DNA of 64,000 nt from DASQUK01 sp963756425 (GCA_963756425.1 CAVWNW010000019.1:462339-526338); one strand, 5' to 3'; positions 9,431 through 18,596 are shown, counted from the first letter of the stretch. Notes: generated by a model from the letters alone, not told the origin. Numbers and translations: made by a program.

Positions 9431-9484
9431 GCCGCGAGTGTAGGCATCTCCCCCATCGCGCCTTTTTGGTCGCAACATGAAACC

Positions 9485-9504
9485 GACGGCGCGGCGCCGC
9501 CGTC
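9485..9504. terminator. Short GC-rich hairpin between two minus-strand genes
   Basis: Seven-base arms (GACGGCG at 9485-9491 and CGCCGTC at 9498-9504) surround a six-base loop. It sits between the stop of the thioesterase gene (9513) and the start of the dienelactone hydrolase gene (9430), both on the minus strand. No clean T-run follows, so a terminator role is only a suggestion. Confidence 0.35.
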
Positions 9505-9512
9505 CCCCACGC

Positions 9513-10349
9513 CTACATCGACCTCTTCGGGTCGAGTGGAGCGCCGGCGATCCTGGCCATCGAGTCCTGGTGAAACGTGGCCACGAGGCTGCCGTCCTGG
9601 GTGAACACGCGGCCGTCTCCGTAGACCCGGCCGGTGGCGGCCTTCGTGGCCTCGTGGCGAACGAGCAGCCATTGGGAGACGTCGAACCGGTCGACGAAGT
9701 GGATCGTCTGGGCGATCACGCCCGTGGAGATCGACGCGTGCGCGTCCTCGATGCGCACCCTGTCGCGGTGGGGGCGCATCGCGAGGCCGATGATGTTGCC
9801 GCACGTCGCCCACGCCAGCACCGCCTGGTTGGCCGCCTGCGAGCCCAGCGGGCGCTCGAAGCGGTGCCACGCCATCTCCACAGGCACGCCACGCACATCG
9901 TGATCGCCGGGCACCGGCCTGAGCTCGGCGCCGGGGAACGCCTGGCCGGACGCCGCGTCCACCTCGCCGGCGGCCGGGACGGGGGGCATCGGCGGCTCGT
10001 GCCGCATGAGGTCGTCGTCGACGACGTTCAAGAGCACGCTGGCGCGGCTGAGGGCCTTCCCCGCCTGCGTTGCGGTCACGGTGTCGCTGGCCCAGGTGCG
10101 ACCGGCGAGCAGCGACTCCACCTCGAGCTCGATCGGTTGGCTGTACGTCCCGGCCCGGGCGAACACCGCGTGAATCGACCGCACGTCCTTGGCCCCGCCC
10201 GCGCCGTGGTCCGACGCCATGATCATCTGCGCCAGCAGCTGGCCGCTGAAGACGACGTCGCGCCCCTCGGGCGGCTCCGACGGCTGGGTGACCTGGTAGC
10301 GCCGGTCGCCGACCTCGGTGAGCTGCAGCAAGTCCGGCAGGTCGCTCAT
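9513..10349 (-). CDS. TesB-like acyl-CoA thioesterase (double hotdog)
   Basis: 278 residues with two hotdog-like halves. The first half has RDVVFSGQLLAQMIMASDH and SIHAVFARAGTYSQPIELEV, the second ASISTGVIAQTIHFVDRFDV, SQWLLVRHEATKAATGRVYG and LVATFHQDSMARI. It should release fatty acids from acyl-CoA. ATG at 10349 has AGGTGA upstream; an in-frame ATG-like start six codons earlier is less likely. It lies on the same strand as the hydrolase and ligase genes and probably serves the same catabolic theme. Confidence 0.85.
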   Translation of the reverse strand: MSDLPDLLQLTEVGDRRYQVTQPSEPPEGRDVVFSGQLLAQMIMASDHGAGGAKDVRSIHAVFARAGTYSQPIELEVESLLAGRTWASDTVTATQAGKALSRASVLLNVVDDDLMRHEPPMPPVPAAGEVDAASGQAFPGAELRPVPGDHDVRGVPVEMAWHRFERPLGSQAANQAVLAWATCGNIIGLAMRPHRDRVRIEDAHASISTGVIAQTIHFVDRFDVSQWLLVRHEATKAATGRVYGDGRVFTQDGSLVATFHQDSMARIAGAPLDPKRSM

Positions 10350-10440
10350 CACATCACCTGCGGGCATGGAGGGTGTGCATCGCCGGCCGATGCTAATGCT
10401 CCGATACTTCGACGGGGTCAGATCACACGCGGCGCGCGGA

Positions 10441-11367
10441 TCACGGCGCAGCCGTCATCGCGTCCACCTCGGCGACCTCCTCGGCCGAGAGCCGCCAGGT
10501 CACGGCGGCGTTCGCGCCGACCTGGCCGGCCGTGGTCGCACCGGCGATCACCGAGGCGACCGTGGGTTTGGCGAGGAGCCAGGCGATGGCCAGCTCCAGG
10601 ATCCTGTGACCCCGGGCCTCGGCCCACGCGGTGAGGCGGTCGACCCGATCGAAGTTGCGTTCGCTCAACAGCGCGTCGCCCCGGTCACCCCATGCGGCCA
10701 GGCGGGTCCCCGCGGGCGGCCGCTCTCCACGCCGGTACTTGCCGGTCAGGAGCCCGCTGGCCAGCGGGAAGTAGGGGATGTAGGCCAGCCCCAGCCGTTC
10801 GCACGTCGGCAGGACGTCCGCCTCGTCGGCGCGATGGAGCAGGTTGTAGTGGTTCTGGACGCTGACGAAGCGGGCCGCACCGTCCTTCACCGCCTGATCG
10901 GCGGCCAGCAGCTGATCGGCCGAGAAGTTCGAGCACCCGATCTCGCGCACCATGCCCGCCACCACCAGCTCGTCGAGCGTGGCCAGCGTGTCGGCGATGG
11001 GCGTATCGGGGTCGGGGCGATGTATCTGGTACAGGTCGATGTGGTCGGTGGCCAGCTCGCGGAGGCTGCGCTCGACGGCGCTGCGGATGTACTCGGGGCG
11101 GGCGCCGCCCGGGCGATCGGGGCCGAGCGGACTGGCGAACTTCGTCGCCAGCACGACGTCCGCGCGTCGGGCGCCCAGCGCCTGGGCGAGCCGCCGCTCG
11201 CTGCGGCCGTAGGAATCGGAGGTGTCGACCAAGGTGATGCCGGCATCGAGGGCAGCGTCGACCACCGCGGGGACGTCGGCCTCGTCCATCCGGAAGCCGA
11301 AGTTGTTGGTTCCGAGACCGACGACGGACACGTCGAGCGACCCGATCCTGCGCGTCTCCATGGCCAT
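10441..11367 (-). CDS. Aldo/keto reductase
   Basis: A 308-residue NADPH-dependent TIM-barrel reductase. The catalytic tetrad is visible: Asp and Tyr in LVDTSDSYGRSE, Lys in VVLATKFASP and His in DLYQIHRPDPDTP. The C-terminal cofactor-binding region is VASVIAGATTAGQVGANA. The layout resembles the general-stress and sugar-reductase AKR branch. Substrate unknown. It lies between the thioesterase and epoxide hydrolase genes on the same strand. Confidence 0.93.
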   Translation of the reverse strand: MAMETRRIGSLDVSVVGLGTNNFGFRMDEADVPAVVDAALDAGITLVDTSDSYGRSERRLAQALGARRADVVLATKFASPLGPDRPGGARPEYIRSAVERSLRELATDHIDLYQIHRPDPDTPIADTLATLDELVVAGMVREIGCSNFSADQLLAADQAVKDGAARFVSVQNHYNLLHRADEADVLPTCERLGLAYIPYFPLASGLLTGKYRRGERPPAGTRLAAWGDRGDALLSERNFDRVDRLTAWAEARGHRILELAIAWLLAKPTVASVIAGATTAGQVGANAAVTWRLSAEEVAEVDAMTAAP

Positions 11368-11389
11368 TGCCTAGCCCACGCCGGCCGGC

Positions 11390-12535
11390 TCAACTCGGCG
11401 CGTCGGCACGGCGGACGGTACGGAAGAACGCGCGGAGATCGTCGACGAACAGGTCGGGGACCTCCATCGCCGCAAAGTGGCCGCCCCGCGGCTGGTCGAC
11501 CCAATGCGTGACCCGGTAGCGGTGCTCGACCCACCGCCGAGGCCGCCGGGCGATCTCGCCGGGGTAGTTGGCGACGCCGGTGGGGACGTCGACGCGCGCC
11601 CGCGGCAGGGCAGCCCGGCCGGCCTTGCGCATCTCGTAGTAGAGCCGTGCCGACGACGTCGCCGTGCGCGTGAGCCAGTACAGCGTGACGTTCGTGAGCA
11701 GCTGGTCCTTGGTGAAGGAGCGCTCGACCTCGCCGCCGCAGTCGCTCCAGGCACGGAACTTCTCGACGATCCAGGCGGCCAGCCCGGTCGGCGAGTCGTC
11801 GAGTGCGTAGCCCAAGGTCTGCGGCTTCGTGCCCTGGATGGCCGAGTAGCCGGCGCCGGTCGCCTGGAACGCGGCCAACCGCTCCACGCTGGCCCGCTCC
11901 TCGGGATCGAGCTCCCGGTCACGCTCGCCGCTCGGCCGGGAAACGGTGACGAAGTTCAGGTGCAGGCCGGCCACGCGGGCGGGGGCGAGGTCCGCCATGT
12001 TCTGGCTCACGAGGGACCCCCAGTCGCCGCCCTGGACGCCGTAGCGGGAGTAGCCGAGCCGGTCCATGAGCGACGTGAAGGCATCGGCGATCCGGCGCGG
12101 ATGCCACCCGGGCTCGGACACCGGGCCGGAGAACCCGTAGCCGGGCAGCGACGGGGCCACGACGTGGAAGGCGTCGGCAGGATCGGGCGGATCGGTGAGC
12201 GGCCCGAACACGTCGAGGAACTCGACGACGGACCCCGGCCAGCCGTGGCTGAGCACGAGCGGCAGTGCGTGCGGGTGGCGAGAGCGGGCGTGGACGAAGT
12301 GGATGCGCTGCCCGTCGATCTCCGTCAAGACGTGGTCGAGCCGGTTGAGGCGGCGCTCCTGCGCCCGCCAGTCGAAGCCGTCGCGCCAGTAGCCCACCAG
12401 CTCGCGGAGGTAGCCGAGGTCCATCCCCTGCTCCCAGCCGGGCTCGGGCGCCGGGCTTGGCCACCGCGCCCGCGCCAGTCGCCGGCGCAGGTCGTCGAGG
12501 TCGTCGTCCGGGACCTCCACGCGGAACGGCTCCAT
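11390..12535 (-). CDS. Epoxide hydrolase (EHN-type, alpha/beta hydrolase)
   Basis: 381 residues. The N-terminal EHN domain (about 1-110, MEPFRVEVPDDDLDDLRRR) precedes an alpha/beta-hydrolase core with the HGWPGS oxyanion motif near residue 98. The nucleophile is Asp171 in GVQGGDWGS and a late His lies in PRGGHFAAMEVPDLF. This is the microsomal/juvenile-hormone epoxide hydrolase layout, which turns epoxides into diols. ATG at 12535 has GAAGGG six bases upstream; GTG at 12553 is an alternative. It is divergent from the phosphatase gene. Confidence 0.92.
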   Translation of the reverse strand: MEPFRVEVPDDDLDDLRRRLARARWPSPAPEPGWEQGMDLGYLRELVGYWRDGFDWRAQERRLNRLDHVLTEIDGQRIHFVHARSRHPHALPLVLSHGWPGSVVEFLDVFGPLTDPPDPADAFHVVAPSLPGYGFSGPVSEPGWHPRRIADAFTSLMDRLGYSRYGVQGGDWGSLVSQNMADLAPARVAGLHLNFVTVSRPSGERDRELDPEERASVERLAAFQATGAGYSAIQGTKPQTLGYALDDSPTGLAAWIVEKFRAWSDCGGEVERSFTKDQLLTNVTLYWLTRTATSSARLYYEMRKAGRAALPRARVDVPTGVANYPGEIARRPRRWVEHRYRVTHWVDQPRGGHFAAMEVPDLFVDDLRAFFRTVRRADAPS

Positions 12536-12600
12536 CTGCTGCCCTTCGCTCACCGCGCGTCCGAGGCCCCCGGATCACCCACGTCGGTAGCTTGACAGGC

Positions 12601-13359
12601 GTGACGACGTTCGCCGAGCGCCTGGTCCGCTTCGACACGTGCTTCAACTTCCGCGACCTCGGCGGCTACGAGACCGGCGACGGCAGGCGGGTGCGCTGGA
12701 GGACGCTGTACCGGGCCGACACCCTCCACCGGCTGGACGGTGCGGACATCGACCTGCTGCTCGGCCTGGGCCTCCGGTCGATCATCGACCTGCGTTCCCA
12801 ACACGAGAGGGACGACCACGGACGGTTCCGGCATGACGGCGCGATCCCGGTGCACCACCTCCCGATGATCGACGTGGTGGGCGGGCCCACGCGGCCGGTC
12901 GCGCCCGCACCGGGAAGGCCGCGGCGGTCGGTGGGCGAGGGCTACGTCTCCATGGCCGACGAGGGTGGGCGGGCGATCGGCAGCGCAGTCGCGCTCCTGG
13001 CGCGGCCCGGCGCCCTTCCCGCGGTGTTCCACTGCACCGCCGGCAAGGATCGGACCGGCATCCTGGCCGCGATCGTCCTCAGCGCCGTCGGCGTGCGGGA
13101 CGAGGACATCGTCGACGACTACATGCTGACCGCAGAGTCGCGGGCGGCGCGGAACGCCTATCTGCAGGTCAACGAGCCCGACTACTACGCGTTCCTGGCC
13201 AACCTGCCGGACGCCGCCCGGGAGATGCACGCCGATGCCATCCCGACGCTGCTGGCCTGGATGCGCGCCCGGCACGGATCGGCCACCGGGTTCCTGATCG
13301 CCAACGGCGTGGACGAGGACACCCTCGCCGCGTTGAAGGCCAACCTCCTCGAGCCGTGA
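12601..13359 (+). CDS. Tyrosine-protein phosphatase (dual-specificity-like)
   Basis: 252 residues. It has the actinobacterial PtpB-like N-terminus NFRDLGGYETGDGRRVRW and the P-loop HCTAGKDRTG with catalytic Cys145 and Arg151. The family removes phosphate from Tyr (and often Ser/Thr or phosphoinositides) by a cysteinyl-phosphate intermediate. No signal peptide is seen. The start is GTG at 12601; upstream in-frame residues are proline/arginine-rich antisense shadow of the epoxide hydrolase gene. It is convergent with the SDR gene. Confidence 0.9.
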   Translation: MTTFAERLVRFDTCFNFRDLGGYETGDGRRVRWRTLYRADTLHRLDGADIDLLLGLGLRSIIDLRSQHERDDHGRFRHDGAIPVHHLPMIDVVGGPTRPVAPAPGRPRRSVGEGYVSMADEGGRAIGSAVALLARPGALPAVFHCTAGKDRTGILAAIVLSAVGVRDEDIVDDYMLTAESRAARNAYLQVNEPDYYAFLANLPDAAREMHADAIPTLLAWMRARHGSATGFLIANGVDEDTLAALKANLLEP

Positions 13360-13426
13360 CCGGCCGGCCGAGCGGCGCCGGCACCCACTAGTTGCTCGGG
13401 GACCAGATCCTCAGATAGTCAGATCC

Positions 13427-14311
13427 TCACGGGGCGAGCGTCCAGCCGCCGTCGCCGCGGCGTAGCCAGCCGGATGATGCCCAGGTGCCGCCATCGACGT
13501 GGATCGTGTCGCCGGTGACGTAGTCGGACATCTTCGAGCACAGCCACACCACCGTGCTGGCGCACTCCTCGACGAGGCCCTCGCGGCCGAGCGGCACCAC
13601 CCTCGACCATTCGTCCGACGAATCCGCCCACGTGCCCGGGTCGACCGGGCCGGTGCGATTGCCGCGCAGCCCGGGGGTCACCGTGTGGTCGGGGGCGATG
13701 CAGTTGACCCGGATGCGGTGCTCAGACAGCTCCAGCGCCATGGTCCTCGTGAAGCTGACCATGCCGGCCTTGCAGGCGGCGTAGACCGCGAACCTCGGCG
13801 CCGCGCGGAACGCCTCGATGCTGGCGACGTTGACGATCGAGCCGCCGCCACCGGCATCGATCATCGCCGTCGCGACCGCCTGCGTAGCCACGAACATGCT
13901 GACGAGGTTGATCTCCACGTGCCGGCGGATGCTCGCCTCGGGCATCGTGAGGAACGGCCCGCCGCGCACGCCGCCGGCATTGTTCACCAGGATGTCGATG
14001 CGCCCGAACCGCTCGAGCGTGGCGGCAACCGCGTTCCGGATCTGTTCGGCCTCCATGACGTCGCACGGGATGCCCAGCGCCCGGCGCCCGAGCCGCTCGA
14101 TCGCCGCCTGAGTCGCCCGGCACCGCTCCGGAACCACGTCGAGCACGGCGACGTCGGCACCGAAGCGGGCGAGGCCGAGGGCGACCCCCTGCCCGATGCC
14201 CCCGCCACCCCCGGTCACGACCGCGACCTGGTCGGTCACCAGGATGTCCGCCGGATCGATGGCGATGTTCTCGACGTCGCGCGCCACGGCCATGAGCTCG
14301 TCGCGATCCAC
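13427..14311 (-). CDS. SDR family oxidoreductase
   Basis: 294 residues of the classical short-chain dehydrogenase fold. The cofactor motif is VVTGGGGGIGQG, followed by DILVNNAGG, the catalytic Ser in IVNVASIEAF and Tyr/Lys in YAACKAG, and a C-terminal TGDTIHVDGGTWA. A roughly 45-residue extension precedes the Rossmann fold. GTG at 14311 has a G-rich ribosome site just upstream; ATG at 14293 is possible. It is probably an NAD(P)-dependent alcohol/ketone or hydroxyacyl-CoA dehydrogenase; the substrate is unknown. Confidence 0.9.
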   Translation of the reverse strand: MDRDELMAVARDVENIAIDPADILVTDQVAVVTGGGGGIGQGVALGLARFGADVAVLDVVPERCRATQAAIERLGRRALGIPCDVMEAEQIRNAVAATLERFGRIDILVNNAGGVRGGPFLTMPEASIRRHVEINLVSMFVATQAVATAMIDAGGGGSIVNVASIEAFRAAPRFAVYAACKAGMVSFTRTMALELSEHRIRVNCIAPDHTVTPGLRGNRTGPVDPGTWADSSDEWSRVVPLGREGLVEECASTVVWLCSKMSDYVTGDTIHVDGGTWASSGWLRRGDGGWTLAP

Positions 14312-14419
14312 GGGGCCCCCTTCTCGACGACCGGCGGCCTGCTGCGTCAGGCGCTTCCTGGCGCCGGAATGGTTGCCCAGCAACTACTCCTGCGCCAAGA
14401 AGTGTCCGCGATGCCGGCC

Positions 14420-14980
14420 TCAGTAGGGGCTGGAGCTGTTGCTCGAGCTGTTGCCGGAGCTGGTGCTGGGAGAGCCGCCGCCGGTCGTCGAGCCGCTGGA
14501 CGAACCGGTACTCATCTGGTCGGACATGGCGGCATGCCAGGTGAAGTCCTGGCCGTTGAAGTCGTCGGAGAAGTCGTTGCCCGTGACCTCGCCCTTCGAG
14601 TCCTCGCTGAAGGTGTAGAGGGGCTTGCCGTCGTCGGTGACCTGCTTGGTGCCGTCGGGCCGCGTGATCACCGCCAGCCGGCCGACGCCGGCCTCGGCCG
14701 TCGGGGTACCGGAGCCCGGCTCCAGCGGCTTCCAGAACGCCAGGCAGCTGTCCATGCACAGCACCTTGCCGTTCGCCTCCTGCTCGGGCGTGTACAGCGC
14801 TGCCCCGCTCTGGTCGAAGAGGACGTCGCCGATGCCGTCGACGTGTTGGACCGAGACGGTGTCGGAGCCGCCGGCTGGGGTCGCCGACGACGAGCTGCCG
14901 TTGTCGTCGCCGCTCGAGCCGCAGGCGCCGAGCGCCAGCGCGGCAGCGACGATGGCCGCGGATGTGGGTAGTCGCTTCAT
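14420..14980 (-). CDS. Lipoprotein with secreted repeats (COG4315 / PF03640 type)
   Basis: A 186-residue lipoprotein with signal peptide and lipobox LALGAC, then a Ser/Gly-rich linker. It has secreted-repeat motifs: IGDVLFDQSGAALYTPEQE, CMDSCLAFWKPL, RPDGTKQVTDDGKPLYTF and FNGQDFTWHA. It ends in a Ser/Gly low-complexity tail of about 35 residues. ATG at 14980 was chosen because AAAGGAG sits about nine bases upstream; the ATG three codons earlier abuts the ribosome site. It is divergent from the sigma factor gene and paralogous to 5610-6137. Function unknown. Confidence 0.87.
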   Translation of the reverse strand: MKRLPTSAAIVAAALALGACGSSGDDNGSSSSATPAGGSDTVSVQHVDGIGDVLFDQSGAALYTPEQEANGKVLCMDSCLAFWKPLEPGSGTPTAEAGVGRLAVITRPDGTKQVTDDGKPLYTFSEDSKGEVTGNDFSDDFNGQDFTWHAAMSDQMSTGSSSGSTTGGGSPSTSSGNSSSNSSSPY

Positions 14981-15212
14981 CTGCTGCATCTCCTTTGTGG
15001 GGGGAACCTTCCGTGGCTGCGCCGGGCCGCGCCGGCGGGTGCGGCTACCAGCGCGCCTTCGCTGCGACCAACCAGGCCCAGCGCGGCAGCGCGCGCCGGG
15101 CGTAGGGGGCCGGCAACGCAGCGGAGGGGGGACTGGTCTGCGTGTGCATACCCGGAATTACCTGCCGGCGATGCGGGCGGGATCTCGTGGGGACAGATCT
15201 CCGCGTCCGCTT

Positions 15213-15782
15213 GTGGCGGTAGAGAACAGTGTGTGGAACGCGTCCGACGAGGCCCTGGTTGCCGGGTTCGCCACGGGTGACGGCGACGTCGCCCGGGTGT
15301 TCGTCAGCCGGTTCCAGGACCGCGTCTACGGGCTCGCGCTCGCGATGACACGCGACCGCCAGGCCGCCGAGGAGGTAGCGCAGGACGCCTTCCTGCGCGC
15401 GTGGCGGTACGGCGCCAGCTACGACCCGCGCCGCGGATCGGTCTCCGCCTGGCTGCTCCGGATCACCCGCAACGTCGCCCTCGACCATGTCAGGACCAGC
15501 CAGCGCCGACTCGATCGCGTGGCCATCGATCCCGGCGGAGCGATCGACGACCCTTCCGGGGACGCCGACGTGGTGAGCCCCATCGGCGACCTCGCCGCGG
15601 TGGCCGACGGCCTGCGGTCCCTGCCCGCCGAGCAACGCGAGACCCTCATGGCCGCCGCCTACTACGGACTGACCACCCGGGAGATCAGCGAGGCGTGGGA
15701 CGTGCCGCTGGGCACGGTCAAGACTCGCCTCCGCCTCGCCCTCGCCAAGCTGCGCGACCTGTTCGCGGGGGTCGCACCGTGA
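15213..15782 (+). CDS. ECF-type RNA polymerase sigma factor
   Basis: 189 residues. Region 2 (about residues 15-90) has RFQDRVYGLALAMTRDRQ, AEEVAQDAFLRAWR and SVSAWLLRITRNVALDHVR. Region 4 (about 125-180) has LRSLPAEQRETLMAAAYYG and the helix-turn-helix TTREISEAWDVPLGTVKTRL. This is the compact two-domain extracytoplasmic-function type, close to SigK-like factors. The start is uncertain: GTG at 15213 or 15231. Its stop overlaps the anti-sigma gene start as GTGA. Its targets may include the divergent lipoprotein gene and its own promoter; this is inferred from position only. Confidence 0.92.
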   Translation: MAVENSVWNASDEALVAGFATGDGDVARVFVSRFQDRVYGLALAMTRDRQAAEEVAQDAFLRAWRYGASYDPRRGSVSAWLLRITRNVALDHVRTSQRRLDRVAIDPGGAIDDPSGDADVVSPIGDLAAVADGLRSLPAEQRETLMAAAYYGLTTREISEAWDVPLGTVKTRLRLALAKLRDLFAGVAP

Positions 15783-16435
15783 CGGCGATGGACTGCGCCG
15801 ACCTGGCCGAAGTGGCACCGGAGCTGGCGCTGGAAATCCTCGGGGGCACCGAGCGCGCCGCGGCGCTGGCCCACCTCGAGGAGTGCGTCGCATGCCAGCA
15901 GCTGGTGGACACGCTCGCCGCCGACGCCGACCGGTACCTGATGCTCGCGCCCAGCGCCGAGCCCCCGGCGGGGTTCCAGGATCGCGTCCTCACGTCTCTG
16001 ACCCGGGCGGCGCGCCCCGTGGCGCCCCGCTCCCGACGCACCCCCCGCGCCGTCGCCATGCTCGCGTTGGCGGCCTGCGTCGCCGCCCTGGCGCTGGCGT
16101 TGAGCCTCGGCCCCTCGGCTGGTCCCACCCCCGCCGAGGCCGCGATGCGCACTCCCGCCGGCGAGGTGGTCGGGCACGTGTTCGTACACCGCGAGCCGGA
16201 GCCGGCTCTGTTCATGACGCTGCCCGGCTGGAGCGCCCAGATCGAGCGCTACGGCGTCCCCGACGAGACGTATGCCCTTCGCATCGAGGGCAGCCATCAG
16301 GCGCCGCAGCTGGTGCCGTTCGACGTCGAGCACGATACGTCCTGGGGCGCCACCCTCGACATCGACCCCGACAGCATCACGAGCGTGGCGGTGGTCGACA
16401 GCCAGGGCCACGTGTGGTGCCAGGCCGAGCTTTGA
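15779..16435 (+). CDS. Anti-sigma factor, zinc-binding, single-pass (RskA-like)
   Basis: 218 residues. The cytoplasmic N-terminus carries the zinc anti-sigma motif with His32, Cys36 and Cys39 (HLEECVACQQ). One membrane segment (AVAMLALAACVAALALALSL) follows near residues 85-105. The outside domain (VFVHREPEPALFMTLPGW to GHVWCQAEL) resembles the RskA sensor domain. It should hold the upstream sigma factor inactive and release it on regulated proteolysis or redox change. The start overlaps the sigma stop by GTGA, fitting a stoichiometric sigma/anti-sigma pair. Confidence 0.9.
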   Translation: MTAMDCADLAEVAPELALEILGGTERAAALAHLEECVACQQLVDTLAADADRYLMLAPSAEPPAGFQDRVLTSLTRAARPVAPRSRRTPRAVAMLALAACVAALALALSLGPSAGPTPAEAAMRTPAGEVVGHVFVHREPEPALFMTLPGWSAQIERYGVPDETYALRIEGSHQAPQLVPFDVEHDTSWGATLDIDPDSITSVAVVDSQGHVWCQAEL

Positions 16436-16463
16436 CGCGGCGCCGGCCGGGTACCGTCCCTCC

Positions 16464-16733
16464 ATGAAACGCACCATCACCGGCCGAGCTGGGGCGCGCC
16501 GCATGACCCTGGGCGAGCTCCGGCAGTTCGTCTCCTCCATCGAGGGTCTGCCCGACGATGCGCTCATCAAGACCCAGGTGACGTGGCGCAAGCACCTGCG
16601 GGCCGTCACGGTCGAGGAGGAAGACGTCGGCTTCCGTGACTACGTGAAGGCCGTCGGGTCCAAGGGCGACGTCGAGCGCCGCAAGTCCGGCGAGCGCACG
16701 CCCGCCCGGTCGGCCGAGCTCTCCCACCCGTAG
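16464..16733 (+). CDS. Small conserved-looking hypothetical protein
   Basis: 89 residues, charged and soluble, with no signal or membrane segment. The core MTLGELRQFVSSIEGLPDDA followed by LIKTQVTWRKHLRAVTVEEE looks like a small folded domain, and the tail is basic and Ser/Ala-rich. I do not recognise a family. ATG at 16464 lies 28 bases after the anti-sigma stop, so it may be the third gene of the sigma operon. It is convergent with the HTTM operon. Confidence 0.6.
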   Translation: MKRTITGRAGARRMTLGELRQFVSSIEGLPDDALIKTQVTWRKHLRAVTVEEEDVGFRDYVKAVGSKGDVERRKSGERTPARSAELSHP

Positions 16734-16776
16734 CGGGCCGCAGGTCGCTCTCTCCTCGACCGCGATCCCGGGCGCG

Positions 16777-18594
16777 TCAGACGGCGAACACGCCGTCGAT
16801 CACGAGCAGCACCGTCGCGACCACCGCGGCCGCGGCCATCGCGCGCGTCGCCCAGCGGAGGCCCCGGCCGCGGACCCCATCCACCCCCACCCGGGTGGCG
16901 ACGACAGCGACCAGGCCGACGGCGATCCCTAGCGCCAGTGCCACCACGCCCGCACCCCGGTCGGCGTGCGCACTCAGGGCAACCACGACGAGCGCGGGGC
17001 CCGCGACGAGCGGCACGGCCACCGGCACCAGGGCCGCGCGCCGGCCCGGCAACGCCGGCTCCGGCGAGGGTGCCGGGCGCACGAACGCGACTGCGCCGGC
17101 GATGGCCCCGACCGCGCCCGCGGCGATCCGGAACGCCGGTGCGCTGACGTCCAGGGCGTCGAGGAGCGGCCCACTCGCCAACGAGACGAGGAAGACGGCG
17201 AGGCCCCCCGCGGCGGCGCCGATCCCCGCCACCACCGCGACGTCCCGCGGGGACCGATCGCGCCGGGGCACGCCGAGCGCGACCCGGCAGGCGTTGGCGA
17301 CGGCGACCAGCGCGACCAGCCACAGCCAGGCCGACGGGGCCGGCTGCGCCGGGACCACCGATCCGGTGCCTCCCGCGGCCGAGTCACCGGCACCAGCGGC
17401 GTCGACAATGGGGAGGGTCCTCAGCACGGCGGACAGCGCGTGCTGCTGGTCGTCCATGCGCGTCTCGCCGTCTCGGAACCACGCGCCCCGCACCCGTCCC
17501 GGCGCCACCGCGCCACCGGCATCGGCCGCATCGGACTGCTCCCGGACCGCGAGGCCGGCGATGCACGTGGCCCGCTCGGCCAGAGGGGCGCGCAGGTCGG
17601 CCAGGCGGGAGTCGGCCTCCGCCACCTGCCAGAGGCCGGTGAGACCCTCCCCCACCACCCCGTAGCCGCCGCCCCGGGGGACGTGTGGGCCCCTGACGAC
17701 CACGCCCCACGGCCCGAACCGCTGGCTCACCCATCGCACCTGCGAGCCGAACAGGCCAGCCTGGCGGCGCGCGTACGCCAGCTCGGCGTCCGTGAGCGGC
17801 CGGCCGTCGCCCCGTTCCTGGAACGCGACGGTCTCGGCCAGCCCGTAGGCGGCCCAATGGTCGGGAATCGGCGGCCAGAGGTCCTCGTCGACGTCGCGCC
17901 TGGTGGCGAGGTACGCGCCGATGCGAGTGGCGGTGTCGCCCCAGGCCTCCCCGGGGAACAGGCGATGCAGGCGGGCCAGTGCCCAGTAGGCCTCGCCCGT
18001 GTAGTACTTCGAGTACACGCCGGGCACGGGACTCGCGGCGCCGGCGTCGTAGAAGGCGAGCACCGCACCGGAGGGCTCGGTCTGGGCCACCAGGAATCGG
18101 CCGAGCTGGCGCAGCAGCTCGTCGTGGCGCTCGTCGCCCGTGTCGGCGCGCCGCTCTGCCAGCCCCGCGACCAGGAGAGCGGTCGCCCCCGCGGACACCT
18201 CGCCGCGGTAGCGCGGGGCGGCCCAGTCGTCGTGTCGGAACAGCCGTTCCAGCGCCCATGCGCTGCCGCGGTCGGCGACCTCCAGCGCACCCGGGATCCG
18301 TGCCGACGCCGCCTGGTAGAGGCCCATCCCGGCCCCCATGTGGCGGACGACGTTGTAGTCGGCGGCGGGCGTGTCGGTCTCGGCGTCGTACAGGTAGAGC
18401 CAGGTGCCATCGGACTCCTGGTTGCGCCTGAACCAGTCGACGGCCTCGGTGGCCGAGGCGCGCAGGTCGGCTGCGTCCACGGCCGGGCAGTGCTCCGGCG
18501 GCGACAGCACCCCGAAGACCGCCACGGCGACGCCCGCGAAGGCGAGCGCGACGAGCGCCACGCGCACCCGGAGACGGTCCGACCTGCGAGCCAT
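16777..18594 (-). CDS. Membrane protein with alpha/alpha-toroid domain and multi-helix C-terminus
   Basis: 605 residues. One N-terminal membrane segment (about 10-30) leads to a large extracytoplasmic domain (about 40-400). Its repeated helix patterns (AVDWFRRNQESDGTWLYLYD, YYTGEAYWALARLHRLFPGE, AAPRYRGEVSAGATALLVAG) resemble alpha/alpha-toroid proteins such as terpenoid-cyclase or glycosidase-like folds. About six hydrophobic segments fill residues 420-605. I do not recognise a named family. It is the last gene of a three-gene minus-strand operon, two bases after the HTTM gene stop. It probably acts on or senses something at the membrane surface with that protein. Confidence 0.8.
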   Translation of the reverse strand: MARRSDRLRVRVALVALAFAGVAVAVFGVLSPPEHCPAVDAADLRASATEAVDWFRRNQESDGTWLYLYDAETDTPAADYNVVRHMGAGMGLYQAASARIPGALEVADRGSAWALERLFRHDDWAAPRYRGEVSAGATALLVAGLAERRADTGDERHDELLRQLGRFLVAQTEPSGAVLAFYDAGAASPVPGVYSKYYTGEAYWALARLHRLFPGEAWGDTATRIGAYLATRRDVDEDLWPPIPDHWAAYGLAETVAFQERGDGRPLTDAELAYARRQAGLFGSQVRWVSQRFGPWGVVVRGPHVPRGGGYGVVGEGLTGLWQVAEADSRLADLRAPLAERATCIAGLAVREQSDAADAGGAVAPGRVRGAWFRDGETRMDDQQHALSAVLRTLPIVDAAGAGDSAAGGTGSVVPAQPAPSAWLWLVALVAVANACRVALGVPRRDRSPRDVAVVAGIGAAAGGLAVFLVSLASGPLLDALDVSAPAFRIAAGAVGAIAGAVAFVRPAPSPEPALPGRRAALVPVAVPLVAGPALVVVALSAHADRGAGVVALALGIAVGLVAVVATRVGVDGVRGRGLRWATRAMAAAAVVATVLLVIDGVFAV

Positions 18595-18596
18595 GG

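Noticed and set aside
7358..9604. A 748-codon plus-strand frame opposite the ligase and hydrolase genes
   Set aside because: Composition is typical antisense shadow and no domain is seen; both minus-strand genes under it are clear enzymes.
13403..13430. Direct repeat CAGATCCTCA between convergent genes
   Set aside because: Two copies of ten bases only, with no further structure; likely chance.
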